Source: Pyxicephalus adspersus (Eukaryota; Chordata; Amphibia; Anura; Pyxicephalidae). Taken from it: a stretch of DNA of 64,000 nucleotides. The stretch lies in NCBI RefSeq assembly GCF_032062135.1, contig NC_092862.1, positions 68,461,371-68,525,370 of the forward strand. Reading direction: 5' to 3'. Shown here in pieces: positions 24,701-35,960 of this stretch. Within the stretch, counting starts at the first letter, position 1. Every line of letters starts with the position of its first letter. The translations under genes and the position numbers were made by a program. The notes under the pieces are model-generated. The model made no database searches. It was given only the letters and a program-made list of their open reading frames with translations, and was not told where the DNA came from.

Positions 24701-26225
24701 GTATCTTCGAATTTAATATAGGTTTAATAATTCTTTAGGAACCTTATAATCAGCTTATCTGGTGCCATATCTAATGTACTGAGCAACTGTCCCATTTTAT
24801 TGTTGCATGCCTGGAAGCTATCTTCAGTAGATCATTGCGTTTGTTGACTTTGCCATACAAATTGGTACATAATTTCAATCCAAGAAAAAGAGGTGACAAT
24901 ACTATTCCTCAAGAGTACAGTGACTTGGCTTTTTCATTTTAGGACAGGAAATGTTATTGTCAGAATCATCGGGTAAAAAAGGGGGTGAAGCCATCTAAGC
25001 AATATATTACTTTTCTGAAGAATAAATTATATATATAGCTATTGCTGCCTGGCTAACCCATGGAAGTAATGCAGCTAGGAACTTTTGATGTTATCTACGT
25101 TTTGTGATATGCCTACCTATTACAGGTCATTGACTCAGAAATAATAAAGGAAATAAGGCAATATCAGAGTTATGCTATAGGCATTTTTTGAAAGAAGGTC
25201 AGCAATGGAGGACAATACATTTTTTAACAAAATATTTATTATAGTAATATCACAAAATGTTTGCCTACAATAAGTAACCCAGAGTCATATGAAATGTTGA
25301 AGGTAGGTTTCACTATTACATAAAGCTTTGTGCTGCTGGATCAAGGTAAGGCAAGGTTTGAAGAGCAATACTTTTACCCCGTTTACTTTTTAGGTAGAAC
25401 AAACCAGCCAGAGGGGCATAATATCACTATTTTCTTAGTCTACTGTGCTACCTTCAGCACATAAAGAGAGCAGTGAACCATATGAGACTCATTCTAAATT
25501 AGTATCCAAGAAGCGCACTCTATTTTGCAAATTGTGAAAAAAACTATTTGTCACCTAACATGTTCAGCTCTTAGACACCATTTGGCCTGCTATAACAGTG
25601 ATAAGGCAATTTATTCTCCTGTGATTTGCACTCAATCAATTTCTATCCTGCATGTGCTAAAAGATGATTGCTTTGCACTGTATAAGGTCTTAAGCTAATG
25701 TTATATTTATGCCGTGTCATCTGATACACAAATCTTACATCCATTAAACAATTACATTTTCATAATTCTCCTTATACCTTGCTTTTCTTTAAGGAAATGG
25801 GCTAATTTGGGATAATATTAAAGCTTATGTGAAGTCACTAAATAGAAAACACACTATTATATATAAAAACATTATTATTTTTAAACAATTGTTCATTTTT
25901 ATTCTTAAAAAAGCTGTCACAATTTGGATTTTTTGGCATTTATGGTACTGCCTTTCTGTGTTCTCTCTGCTCATCATTTTTTTCCAGAATGCAGGGAAGT
26001 GGCTACTGACTGAGGACAGGTAGAAATTAGTAAGGGGTAATTGGGAACTACATTGCTAAAGAAAAATACTTGTTTCCTTCAGTCTAGGTTTGGACTTACC
26101 TGTCCCACTGATTGATCTAACAGTGAAGCTCCTGCTAGAAGCTATTGTAAGGGGTATGTTAGTCAGACTGACTATGACACCACAGGCATTTTGTTGGTAT
26201 AGAATACTGTGAGTTTTTTTAATTA
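21767..26225. other. Intronic stretch without genes or clear transposons
   Basis: AT-rich unique-looking DNA. No exon, RNA gene or repeat terminus is recognised. Confidence 0.45.
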
Positions 26226-27082
26226 CAGGTAGTCCCTGTGTTACATACGAGATAGGGACTGTAGGTTTGAATATGTATGTAAGTCGGAACAGGTACATTA
26301 TTTTATTAAATGCAATTAGGACAGAGGTTTGTTTCAACATATTATTAGGCAGCATGGTGTCAGTTACTGTAAAAAATACTTACTGTGAGTTAATCACAAA
26401 CAAAGCAAAAAAAACCTTTATGGTGCCTAGACATTCATTAACTTCTGGAGCAAGCTGTGCTTTGATATGCAAAAAAAACTGCAGAGTTTGTCTTGGTCAT
26501 TAAAGAGTTACAAAATGTTGCAGATCAGCTCAGCTCAGCTCAGGATCACCCACAACCTCAACTGTGTTTAGCAAAAGATTTCTTCTGTTAAGCTACGTAC
26601 ACACTTCCAATTATTATCGTTGGAAAACGAACGACGAACGATCCTGCACGATATATACGAACGATCGTATAGCACCGATCCTGCACATAGAGATAACGAC
26701 ACGATCGTTCATAGATATTGTACACACAATAGATACGATCGTTTAAGCGATAGAGGAACTATGTGCACGACAGGAAAGTGAACGGACGTTCGTTCATCAC
26801 GCATGCTCTGAACATGGACGATCAACGAACGACCGTACACACGAACGATGTTCAACGATCGTCGTCCAATCCGATCCGCCGGTCCGGTCGTTCATTTCCA
26901 ACGAGTTTCCTCGTTCGTCGGCGTCGTTGGTTACTTTTTTACGAGCGATTTTTTGCCCAATCGATCGTTCGTCGTTCGATTGGAACGATAAAAATTGGAA
27001 GTGTGTACGCACCTTAAGTCTTGTTCTAGTTCTTATCTAGAAGTGTCCGTATATCTGATGTCCTTAACCCGGGGAATACCTG
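26226..27082. mobile_element. Tigger/pogo-like non-autonomous element, interrupted
   Basis: The left end CAGGTAGTCCCTGTGTTAC and the reversed right end CAGGTATTCCCCGGGTTAAG are inverted repeats flanked by TA (26224-26225, 27083-27084). CAGG-type ends with a TA duplication resemble Tigger/pogo elements. About 430 bp belongs to this element; the rest is the inserted MITE at 26592-27013. It contains a short (AGCTC)n tract at 26524-26542. Non-coding. Confidence 0.75.
26592..27013. mobile_element. CpG-rich MITE, copy 2, inserted in the Tigger-like element
   Basis: The left end GCTACGTACACACTTCCAAT and the reversed right end GGTGCGTACACACTTCCAAT are nearly perfect inverted repeats. TTAA lies on both sides (26588-26591, 27014-27017). 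The interior is dense in CGAACGATCGT-like words and CpG, in sharp contrast with the AT-rich surroundings. It is the best preserved of the three copies and so probably the youngest here. No protein is encoded. Confidence 0.9.
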
Positions 27083-27587
27083 TAATTAATTTATCCTAAC
27101 ACATAGCAAAGTGATCTATCACTCTACAGGGGTTACTTGACTTACCTTAGTGAATGAATTATAGAATTATAGATCCACTAACATTAGCATCTGATCATGT
27201 GCAAGATAACTTTTTTTTGTTTGGTTTGGTTTTTTCCATTTGTTTGCACATAAATGGGCATTCCTTGTATAGTGAATGTTCACCATATTCTAAGATAATT
27301 ATCCTATGCAAAGTGATAATTCAGTAAAGTAATTGGGCTAAACCTATTTAGAAATAAAGCCAAGTAGCTCTGTTTAGTAGCTGAGGGAAGCAATTTGGCT
27401 AGTTCTGATTGAAAAAGGGGTAAGCTCTTACTTTTCATGTTCACAGTTACTAAGAAAACCACCACTAAATCCTGGAAGATTTTACATTTTAGCTTCGGGT
27501 CAGGCCTCAAATACAAAGTAATGATTAACAAGAAATTGATAGCTATGTTAACAGACTCTATAACTAAATTTGAGGTTGTCTGGACAC

Positions 27588-27817
27588 ATTGGGCCTGATA
27601 TATAAAACATCTCTTAGGTTGGAAAGGATACACTTTCATCAGTGAAGCTGGGTGACCCAGGAAACCTTGAATAGATTTCTTAAAAGTAATTTGCTATTTG
27701 CTAGCAAATGTTTTGAATCCTGAACCAGATCCATTCCAGGTTTGCTGTATCACCCAGTTTCACTGATGAAAGTATATCCTCAGCAACCTTGGAGAGCTTT
27801 CATAAATCAAGCCCAAT
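27588..27817. mobile_element. Fold-back element, copy 1
   Basis: Nearly its whole length is one imperfect palindrome. The left arm (ATTGGGCCTGATATATAAAA... CTTTCATCAGTGAAGCTGGG) is the reverse complement of the right arm (CCCAGTTTCACTGATGAAAG... AAATCAAGCCCAAT). The centre lies near 27705 at TTGCTAGCAA. It would fold into a long hairpin if transcribed. It is related to 34003-34250. Non-coding. Confidence 0.85.
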
Positions 27818-30116
27818 AGGTTTAACATTTCCTTTCCCCAATTTTTGATAGCAGACTGCTTTCCTTATAATTTCATTTTATTGGGGTTGTGGTAGTAATC
27901 CCAACGCATTGTTCCTCCACACCTTTCGGGTCCTCCATTTTTTCCATTCCATTCTTTTACCTGCCCCTCTTCTTTCTTACCTTTCACATTTTTCTGTGAT
28001 CTCATAGATCTCCAGTTGGGCCATGGTTATAGAATGGTGTAGAAATATAGGCTGTTCATTTAGCGGTATAAAGTATCAACTCAAGAGATATAATTCAAAA
28101 TATAATAAAGCTCTGCTGACTTCAACTAACCAATCATGTGCAAGCAAAATCATGTTTCATACATATCCATGCGCATAGCTTGGTAATCTTTGCAAGGTGA
28201 ATTTTTACCACATTCACTAAGTCAAAATTCACTATGTTAAGTGAATTGTCTAAATTCATTTAGTAGATCGATGTTAGTGTGTGCAGCATCACCTAGGTCT
28301 GCATCAATTAATATCAGATAAGATGTGTTTAAAAAACAATTAAACCTAACATGTACTTATTTGCTTTTATGTAAATTGCTTGTAAATGTATTGCAAAAAA
28401 AAGCATGGCACACATTTTAAACACATTTTACCTATTTAAGTACTTTGCACATGTATGCAGGCGCATGCTCGGCCAAATAGAGAGAAAAAGTCTAGGATTG
28501 GAATTTTCTCAATTATTTCTTTTATCTTATTAAAATGTAGACAATCCTAATACTGTTTAATAAACCTTAAATTCTTTCCTACTCTTTGTATTGTTTAGAG
28601 GATATGTGCTTTTACATACTGTATGTGACAATTGCTAATAATTCCACAATTGTTAGCTTTAATTGTGAGCTTGAGCCACCGGCATAGTATGACCTTCACT
28701 AAAGCTGTGTTCAGTTATGGGGCATGGGCAATTTAGAATCACACAGTAACATCACTAAGAATAACCCATGTAACTAAGTCCTAAGGTCATTTTAGGAGAT
28801 GCACATAAGCACTCAGTTATCAAACAATAGCCATATAAATGGTTAGTTAGATATTTTATATGCAGAACAAAAAAAAAAGTCAAAGTAAAAACTAGCTACA
28901 AAGAAATTACATAGTTCTTTTCCCCATAAAGTCATTTGAGGGCAGGTAACATAGGGCAATGCATAAAATAGAAAGTCTACATTTTAAATGTTACTTTAAT
29001 GTAAGTATGGTGGTTTTACACCATATTGCAATTTGCTGCCTCCTAAAACATGTCAATCATTTTTAACATTATTTTTTAAAAACGCTATACATGTGCAATT
29101 TTGTATTTTGTGGCCTTCATCTTTTTTATTCCGTATTCAAACTCAGCACCACTGAAACTAACAGACCTCCACTAAATATTTATGATGGTAAAATAAGCAG
29201 TCTCAATACAACTGTAAATATATTATTCATTGGATATAAAATAAAATTTAATGGGAACCGATAAATTTCCTTTATAAGTCTTTTTAGTTGTTAAAGAGCA
29301 ATGCACATTTCTTACTAAGAGGGAGCAAGCACTTATTGTGTCACAAGGGGACATTCAACATATGCTTTGAATGAACCTGAACAGATGCTACCAATTCCCA
29401 ACACAACAGTGTGCCCTATCATTCATTTTTTCTAGTTATCACAAATTAACAATGTTTTAAAGGTAAAAGCATACACACGAATATAGTTCTAATGCAAATA
29501 TTTATTGTATTTAGGTGTAAAATATCCCCTCATCCTGCCTATGACCATTCTATTACTAAGAACCCCAGACTCCTACACACTACAGGTTTTTCATCTGCCA
29601 TATATGTCCATGAAACAATTGAAAGCTTTTTATACATATATATACATATGGGTTTACCTGTGTTTATCAGGATGGATCATAAATTTCATCCACACCAAAA
29701 ACCCTCCAACATTGACTGTTCTAGTAAAATCATTTTCTCTATAGATCAGGTCAGGTTGCTGTATAATTATGTTATGCTATACTTATTAGATTATGAACCT
29801 TGTCTGTGTTCCTAGAAGTGAACTTTAATTCTCCCCAGGCATATGATGGCTTTTTTAATCATTTCATTCCCTAAAAACGTGCAGTATAATCATACAAAAC
29901 TGTACCTTGGTTGACATTTGAATTTCAAGTATCAGTAAGTTTTTGAATCTCTCTATAACTAGCCCCTGGCCTCTGGTGTATGTCTACTGCCCTTTAGAGA
30001 GCAGTGGCATGATTGTTGAAGGTAGAGCAGAATGTTTTTAATGTGTGGACTCTGACTGGGTTTTGACTTTTGATCTTACCTTTATAACCTGGGAGGCAAG
30101 CTGGCAAGAAGGGGAC
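27818..30116. other. No recognisable feature
   Basis: AT-rich unique-looking DNA. The overlapping 107- and 79-codon open frames near 29500 show no family resemblance. Confidence 0.45.
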
Positions 30117-30119
30117 TAA

Positions 30120-30444
30120 AACTATGTACACACGTCAAATTTTTCTCGCCTGATGATCGGCTCAAGTCGACTATCGGGCAAGAATCTGGCGTGTGTACAG
30201 CGCGTGTCGTTCATTGTTCGTGGATCCGTCCTGGCGGATCCACGGACGCAGAACGATGAGCGATCCTAATGCAAGGGAAGGGGGAGAGCGCACAGCAGGG
30301 TGCCGCTCCGCCACTCTCCTCCCTCCATAGAGCAGAACAGTGCTGTATGTACCGCACTCGTTCATGCATCGTGATGTTCTTATCGCTGGAAAGGATCGTG
30401 AAAGATCCTTTCCAATGACAAAAAATTGCACGTGTGTATGCAGC
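30120..30444. mobile_element. MITE with TATGTACACACG ends, GC-rich core
   Basis: The left end AACTATGTACACACGTCAAA and the reversed right end AGCTGCATACACACGTGCAA are inverted repeats flanked by TAA / TTA. The ends are of the same kind as in the CpG-rich MITEs but the interior differs. It holds a perfect short hairpin (GTGGATCCG and CGGATCCAC around TCCTGG, near 30220-30243) and an AGGGAAGGGGGAGAG tract. It sits about 220 bp from the next copy at 30666. Non-coding. Confidence 0.8.
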
Positions 30445-30665
30445 TTACACTGCGTCAGGAGAAACTAAAGCAAACTTTTTGTATTACACAGGTTTTTTTT
30501 AATCAGCTGATTAGTTAATTTTTGGTGACCATTTCTGTAAATATTGGAAAAGAGTTAGAAAAACAAGTTTGTTTCAATGCAAAAGTACTATACAATGTGA
30601 AAGATTTTTTGACAATTGCATGTATTGAGATATACATATACAGATATGGCAATATATAAAATGTA

Positions 30666-31091
30666 AAGCTAGGTACACACTTCCAATAATTATCATTAGA
30701 AAACGAACAATTGCAACCGATCAATGATTATGTGCAATTATTTTTGAACCATCATATTGGGCACAATTCAGTACAGGCTGTAACGATACGATCATTCAAA
30801 AATATTCCACCAATAGTGTACACACGCTGCATACAATCGTTTGAACGATACAGGGAGTGATATGTAAAGGAGAAAGTGTTTTGCAGAAACATGCTTGATC
30901 ATTGAACGACCGTACACAGGATAGATAGCGAACGATCGTCGGCCATTCAGATCCGCTGTGATGGTCGTTTATTTCCAACAACAATCCTCTTTCATCTGCG
31001 TCGTTGATCACCTTTTTGTGAATGATTTTCAACCAATCAGTCATTCGTCGTTCGTTTCCAACAATAATTATTGGAAGTGTGTATGCAGCTT
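30666..31091. mobile_element. CpG-rich MITE, copy 3
   Basis: The left end AAGCTAGGTACACACTTCCA and the reversed right end AAGCTGCATACACACTTCCA are inverted repeats flanked by TA (30664-30665, 31092-31093). Internal words match the copies at 21376 and 26592 but many CpG sites have decayed to TpG/CpA, so it looks older than the 26592 copy. Non-coding. Confidence 0.88.
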
Positions 31092-32259
31092 TAGGCTTTT
31101 CCAACTATTGTTTGCAGTAAGAAAAGTGGTGATCGTTGCTCACTACCTATGATTACAATGTGTGAACACAAGGGATATGGGCTGCATCCCATTATTGTGT
31201 AGAAGCAGATACTTAGTCCACAACATTACCATAACTACTTTATAATTTGTAGTTGGGTATTTTCATTACTCATATAGTTTTACAGTGATTTTTTTTTCAA
31301 GTAAAAGGAAAATAGCAAAAACAAATAATACATTTTTGTATTCTATATATCCTTTCCCAACTACTTTCTTTTAAAAATACAGGGTATATGTCTGGTAGCT
31401 ATGCTGTAAGTGGCAATCAGTGATGTCCTTATCAATTCTAAGCTAATGGTATTTCAAGTGCTGATTGGCAGGGCAGGGCTGATCTTCAGAAAAGGCCATA
31501 TTACAAATTATACTTGTCAATGTCTACTACAAAGTTCATTTGTAATCTCAATCTAAAACATCAATGTTATTTGCCTCTCATTTCACTTATTAAATTACTG
31601 AATGTTAGTAACGTATTTGTTAGGAAAAGTAAAAAAAAAATCAATATCTTTCTAACAAATGTGCAGATGGTAGGAAAGTAAACAGCCCAGCTTTCTTTAT
31701 GACACCTAGCTTTATACACAGATGCGTTAAAGCATTGGAAAGTACATCACATGCTTTGGATTGACACTGAGTCATAGATATGAAGTACTAATCAAAGCAT
31801 TTTTTTTCCTTCAACACTTTTAAAAAACATAAAGTCATCAAAGATAAAAGAACATTTTACATACAGCTAAACTCCAAGACAAAGATTTTGAGATATATAT
31901 TGTTAGAGCTTCTGCATTACACTGACTTTCTAAAGTACTAGTTAGGACTAGTTTACATAGAAGTGTACTTACAATTTAACACATATTACACCTACATTAT
32001 GAAGAAAACAGAACAGACGGTGGTTTCAGCTGTCCATCTATCCATCCATCTGCCCACATAGCCATCAATTTGTACTACATCAGACCATTTCTATTATTCT
32101 GAAATGAATAAACTTTCTGCTTCTGGTAAAGTAGAATTTTGTCGTTCAACTATGTAGCAGTTAGAAGGCATCCATTACATCTATCTACACATCAGATTTC
32201 TGTATCTGCAAACTATCTATCCTGATCATTTCTGGTGACAGGCAAATGAATGAGCACTG

Positions 32260-32475
32260 TACACCTTTGGCTATTCTATGTAGAAGGGAGGGGAAGAATA
32301 CAAGAGCAGCACCCCACTGTGCTCTCCTCTATAGAAAAGTATAGCAGTTGTCCTGGCTTGGTCATTGATTGATCTGCCAGGACAGATTGGTAAACAATAT
32401 TGGGGGACAGCTGGATGTAAGATAGATTTTGCCTTAGACAATGATGATCATCTAACTGTAGTATGAAGCTTTAGA
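32260..32475. repeat. Decayed copy related to the 30120-30444 MITE
   Basis: The tract GAAGGGAGGGGAAGAATAC, then GCAGCACCCC, then GTGCTCTCCTCTATAGA lines up with the core of the element at 30120-30444. The ends (CTGTACACC on the left, GAAGCTTTAG on the right) are degraded versions of its termini. Confidence 0.5.
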
Positions 32476-32974
32476 ACATACTGTTCTTCCCTATCGTGTT
32501 TATACTGTGCAGGAGAAGCACATACAATGTAATAATTTACTAGAATTAGATGTGTTTTGGGAAATAATCCATCTTATGTTTTAGCTGTTTCACATGGTTA
32601 TTGGAGGGAATTTACAAGCTAGTTAGTGGTCAGCGCTTTATATTTTTAAGAGCCTGGAGTGCTTTTGCTGATGTTCATCTATGTGCCAGCACCTGAGGCT
32701 TTTCCCATTTTTGTTTTTTCAAAAATCCTTGAGGGTAATAGGCGAGGCTGGGGCAGTATACAATGGACACACAGTGGACCTTCGAAAAAGGTAACGCAAT
32801 TTGAGAAAATTCTATTTGTTTGCAAAAAGCAGTTTTGTTACAATGTTTTGGCAAAATTTTACCATCTCTGTAAAACAATATAAGGTACAGATGATTGCAA
32901 TTGTGTGAGATGGGAAGAGAAGGGAACACAAAAGTTTTGAAGAGAGCCAAGGTACTGAAACAATTGTGAATAAA

Positions 32975-33290
32975 GAATGAGAAAGTACAGAGCCAAAAAA
33001 AAAGTTCCTACATTAGGTGCATTTAAAAAAGCTTTTAAAACTTACTCTTTACAAGCTTGCCTACCTATCTTCATCTGCCTCTTGATTTATTACTATTTAC
33101 CCACCATGCCCCTTTCCCCTCATATTGTCTACTACTCCCACCCACCTCTTGTTGTTAGGCCCATTGGACAGGGCCCTCTCCTCCTCCTGGGTCATTGTTT
33201 CTACTTAATATTCTTTGCAATGCCTTTTTGTACATTGCTTTGTAACATGTTGGCACTAGCCTGTTCAGGCACAACACATCTCCTCGCACT
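32975..33290 (+). repeat. LINE (CR1/L2-like) 3' fragment
   Basis: The translated segment GAFKKAFKTYSLQACLP (about 33020-33070) resembles the short C-terminal tail I remember at the 3' ends of CR1/L2-like elements in fish and frogs. Downstream, GGACAGGGCCCTCTCCTCC, TGTACATTGCTTTGTAACAT and GTTGGCACTA resemble the 3' tails at 53372 and 59641. The open frame here is therefore a retrotransposon remnant, not a gene. Family placement is inference. Confidence 0.5.
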
Positions 33291-34002
33291 AAGTCTTTAA
33301 ATCCGAGCACCGATACACTTAAATGCTGATGTATGAGCCAGGGGTAACTTATTCTTACCATTCCCGCAATCATGAATGCCTTTTTCTACCCATAAAACTC
33401 CCCACATAAAAGCAGCTTACCTGCTGTTGAGGTAGGTTGAATTGCAAAGAATTATCATTGTAATAACTCAGATATAAGCAGGTTTTGGTATGCATTAGTT
33501 ACCTACAGAACGTGCACCTGCTGCTTCAAATACATGCCTTTAAAAAGCCTTATGCCATTACAGATCTCTTAGAGCTGCTGAAAAGGTAATAAAATCCCCT
33601 TGCATAGAAATATGAAGCAAATACCTAGAGAATGTTCACAAATACAGTGCAATAAAATAAAATACTTTATGCAGAGATTAAAAATCATACACCACGTCAA
33701 CCTTGAGATCTGTGGAAAGAAATTTTATGGTTCAATTATTTTTTTATGCTAGTTGTATTTCTTATTGGCAACAATGCTGAACAAGAAAAATACGATGTTT
33801 TCTGTAATTATTTAAAGAATTCTACAGTTCACGTGTTTTTATAAGAACGTTGGGGATGCTTTACTAAACTGAAGCATCTAATTGTGCTGGTTCTTATTTT
33901 ATTTTTCTAAACAGGTGTTTAAAGCACATGCATACATGTTTTATTTAAAAGCAGTTATGTTCATTGTCTTAAAGGAACTGTGTAGTAGTTTTGTAACTAT
34001 AT

Positions 34003-34250
34003 CCTTTATTTTATTTTATAAAAAACAGAGCGATGCCAAGACTGGAAAAGATAGCCTATCATGGCAGAACTTGGGTAGTGCAGCACATTTTAAATGGATC
34101 TGGCTCAGGATATAAAACATTCACCAACTAATACCAAATGGTTTTTCCATTTTCCATTCCCATTCCAAAACTAATCCAGGTTGGCTAGGTCACCCAAGTT
34201 CTACCATGATAGTCTATCTTTTTGAGTCTGGGAGAGCTTTAATAATTAAG
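34003..34250. mobile_element. Fold-back element, copy 2
   Basis: The arms CCAAGACTGGAAAAGATAGC... CTATCATGGCAGAACTTGGG and, reversed from the right, CCCAGACTCAAAAAGATAG... CTATCATGGTAGAACTTGGG form a long imperfect palindrome. The outer parts (TTATT-rich, AAAGCTCTC on the right arm) and the TGGATCTGG-type inner words resemble the element at 27588-27817, so these are two members of a larger family. The left boundary is approximate. Non-coding. Confidence 0.75.
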
Positions 34251-35362
34251 GCCTAGAATATCTAAAAGGAAAACAACTTTTCTTTGCTTGTTTTCTTCTT
34301 CTCTCTCTCTCAAATACTAAATTGTGCATCAGTTTAAAAAAAATATTTTTCCATCAATAAAAAAACTTCAACATACTTTACAAATCTGTTGTCTGGGATT
34401 CCAGGCACAAAGGTAGCAAAGAGAAAAACAGAAACATAAACTTTCTAAAAGGCAGCCTGATGCTCATCTAATTTTGATAATAAATGTCATTAAGTGCAAG
34501 AAATATTTGTACATGAATGTGTACATGAATGCCAGCATAGCATTCAACTCATGTAACCGGAACTATTTAATCTCCATGCCAACCACATGTCTGAAATATA
34601 TTCTACAATAAAGTATACTCAATTTTAATAGTAGATATCCTACAATGAGCTATTGTTATGGTGATGTGTGTTTTGGTGTTTCCAAAAGGTTATTGGTATA
34701 GACCACTACTTTATACCTAATTCACCTTTATAACAGAACGCACAGATTGATACAATGAATAATTCAGCTTTATCAGGAATCTGCTTAGCAGAACAAAATT
34801 CCCCATTTAGAGTCATCCCTAAACAGCACACAATTTCCCTATTTAATAATATGCTCATTTTACAAAAAGCTTAATTTCCACATAGTGCCATACAACACCT
34901 GCAGCTGAAATACTGGCAAACTGTCAGAGAAGGAAGGGAAGAAATGATTAGCTGCAAACATTTGTATAATTGGATAGAGGAAAATTCCTTATTTGTGAGC
35001 CATGTATCAGGGATGGAACATCTTTCCTTATACAAGTCACTCATTCAGTTACTGGTGGCAGATGCTGGCCCTGTTACGGGGATAAATTACTGAGAGCCCA
35101 TACTGTGCATATCTCTTCTGTTTCTTCTCCCAACTCAGAGCAACTTTGACATACTCATACAAGCATTAAAGAAACAATTAAACTTAAAAAAACTTTATTA
35201 GGTTAACAAATGGCCACAGGCTATCTGCAAAATGCACTCAATGCACCCCTAGTGCTATTTCTGCTGTCCCCAGAAGATTAAGAGTGTAATGCTCTGACTT
35301 TATTTCCACAGAACTTTCCCTGCTAAATATCTATATCAATTTAAAACATCAGTAAATAGGAA

Positions 35363-35366
<4 letters not shown>

Positions 35367-35413
<47 letters not shown>
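35367..35413. repeat. (TA)n microsatellite
   Basis: About 47 bases of pure TA followed by a T run. Confidence 0.97.
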
Positions 35414-35416
<3 letters not shown>

Positions 35417-35626
35417 TTTTAAAACCTCTGGTTTTAACTGTGGTCAGTTACCCCTAGACATAATTTCCTGTTGTTAAAGAAAGTAATGGGAAAACGCATT
35501 AGTTAGAGATTTTCATAAGCTACCAACAGGTGATTAAACTCTTGGGTTCTCTTTAGATGTCTGAGGCTCTTTTTAGTTTCACCGTTGAAAAATTCTGATG
35601 TTTACAGAGCTTAGTAGCTCAAACTA

Positions 35627-35960
35627 ATGCATCTCATCCATTCAAGCAATATGTTTGTCAAACTGGTTACCCCAAAAGTGGAGCAATATTGGAACAAATA
35701 TCATCAGCGAGCATTTATATTAATAAAATATAAAACTTCAACAACAATTAAGCCCTATGACAAAGGGGGAAATTTGGTTTTGAAAATGAAAGAATATGAT
35801 AAACTGTTTCTTTTGATTTTGAACAAGCAATTGGAAAAAGATTTTACAAACTGGTTATTGCAATTTTGAAAGATATTATTAAGTATGGAAAATAATTTTT
35901 GAAAATATAGCATCCTCAAGCTCCTGTGTTAAATGTTCTTCCTAAGACCACTAAGAATGA
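35627..35960 (+). pseudogene. Possible Penelope-like retroelement reverse transcriptase relic
   Basis: An 80-codon frame contains FVKLV... then IKPYDKGGNLVL (DKGGN codons at 35759-35773) and a downstream LNKQLEKDF. Penelope-like elements carry a conserved KPADKGGN motif shortly before the reverse transcriptase fingers, followed by a residue pattern of this sort. About 60 bases after the stop, a second frame reads VLPKTTKND, comparable to the LPKxHK motif that comes next in that family. Everything is broken by stops and short. It could be chance, so confidence is modest. Confidence 0.42.
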
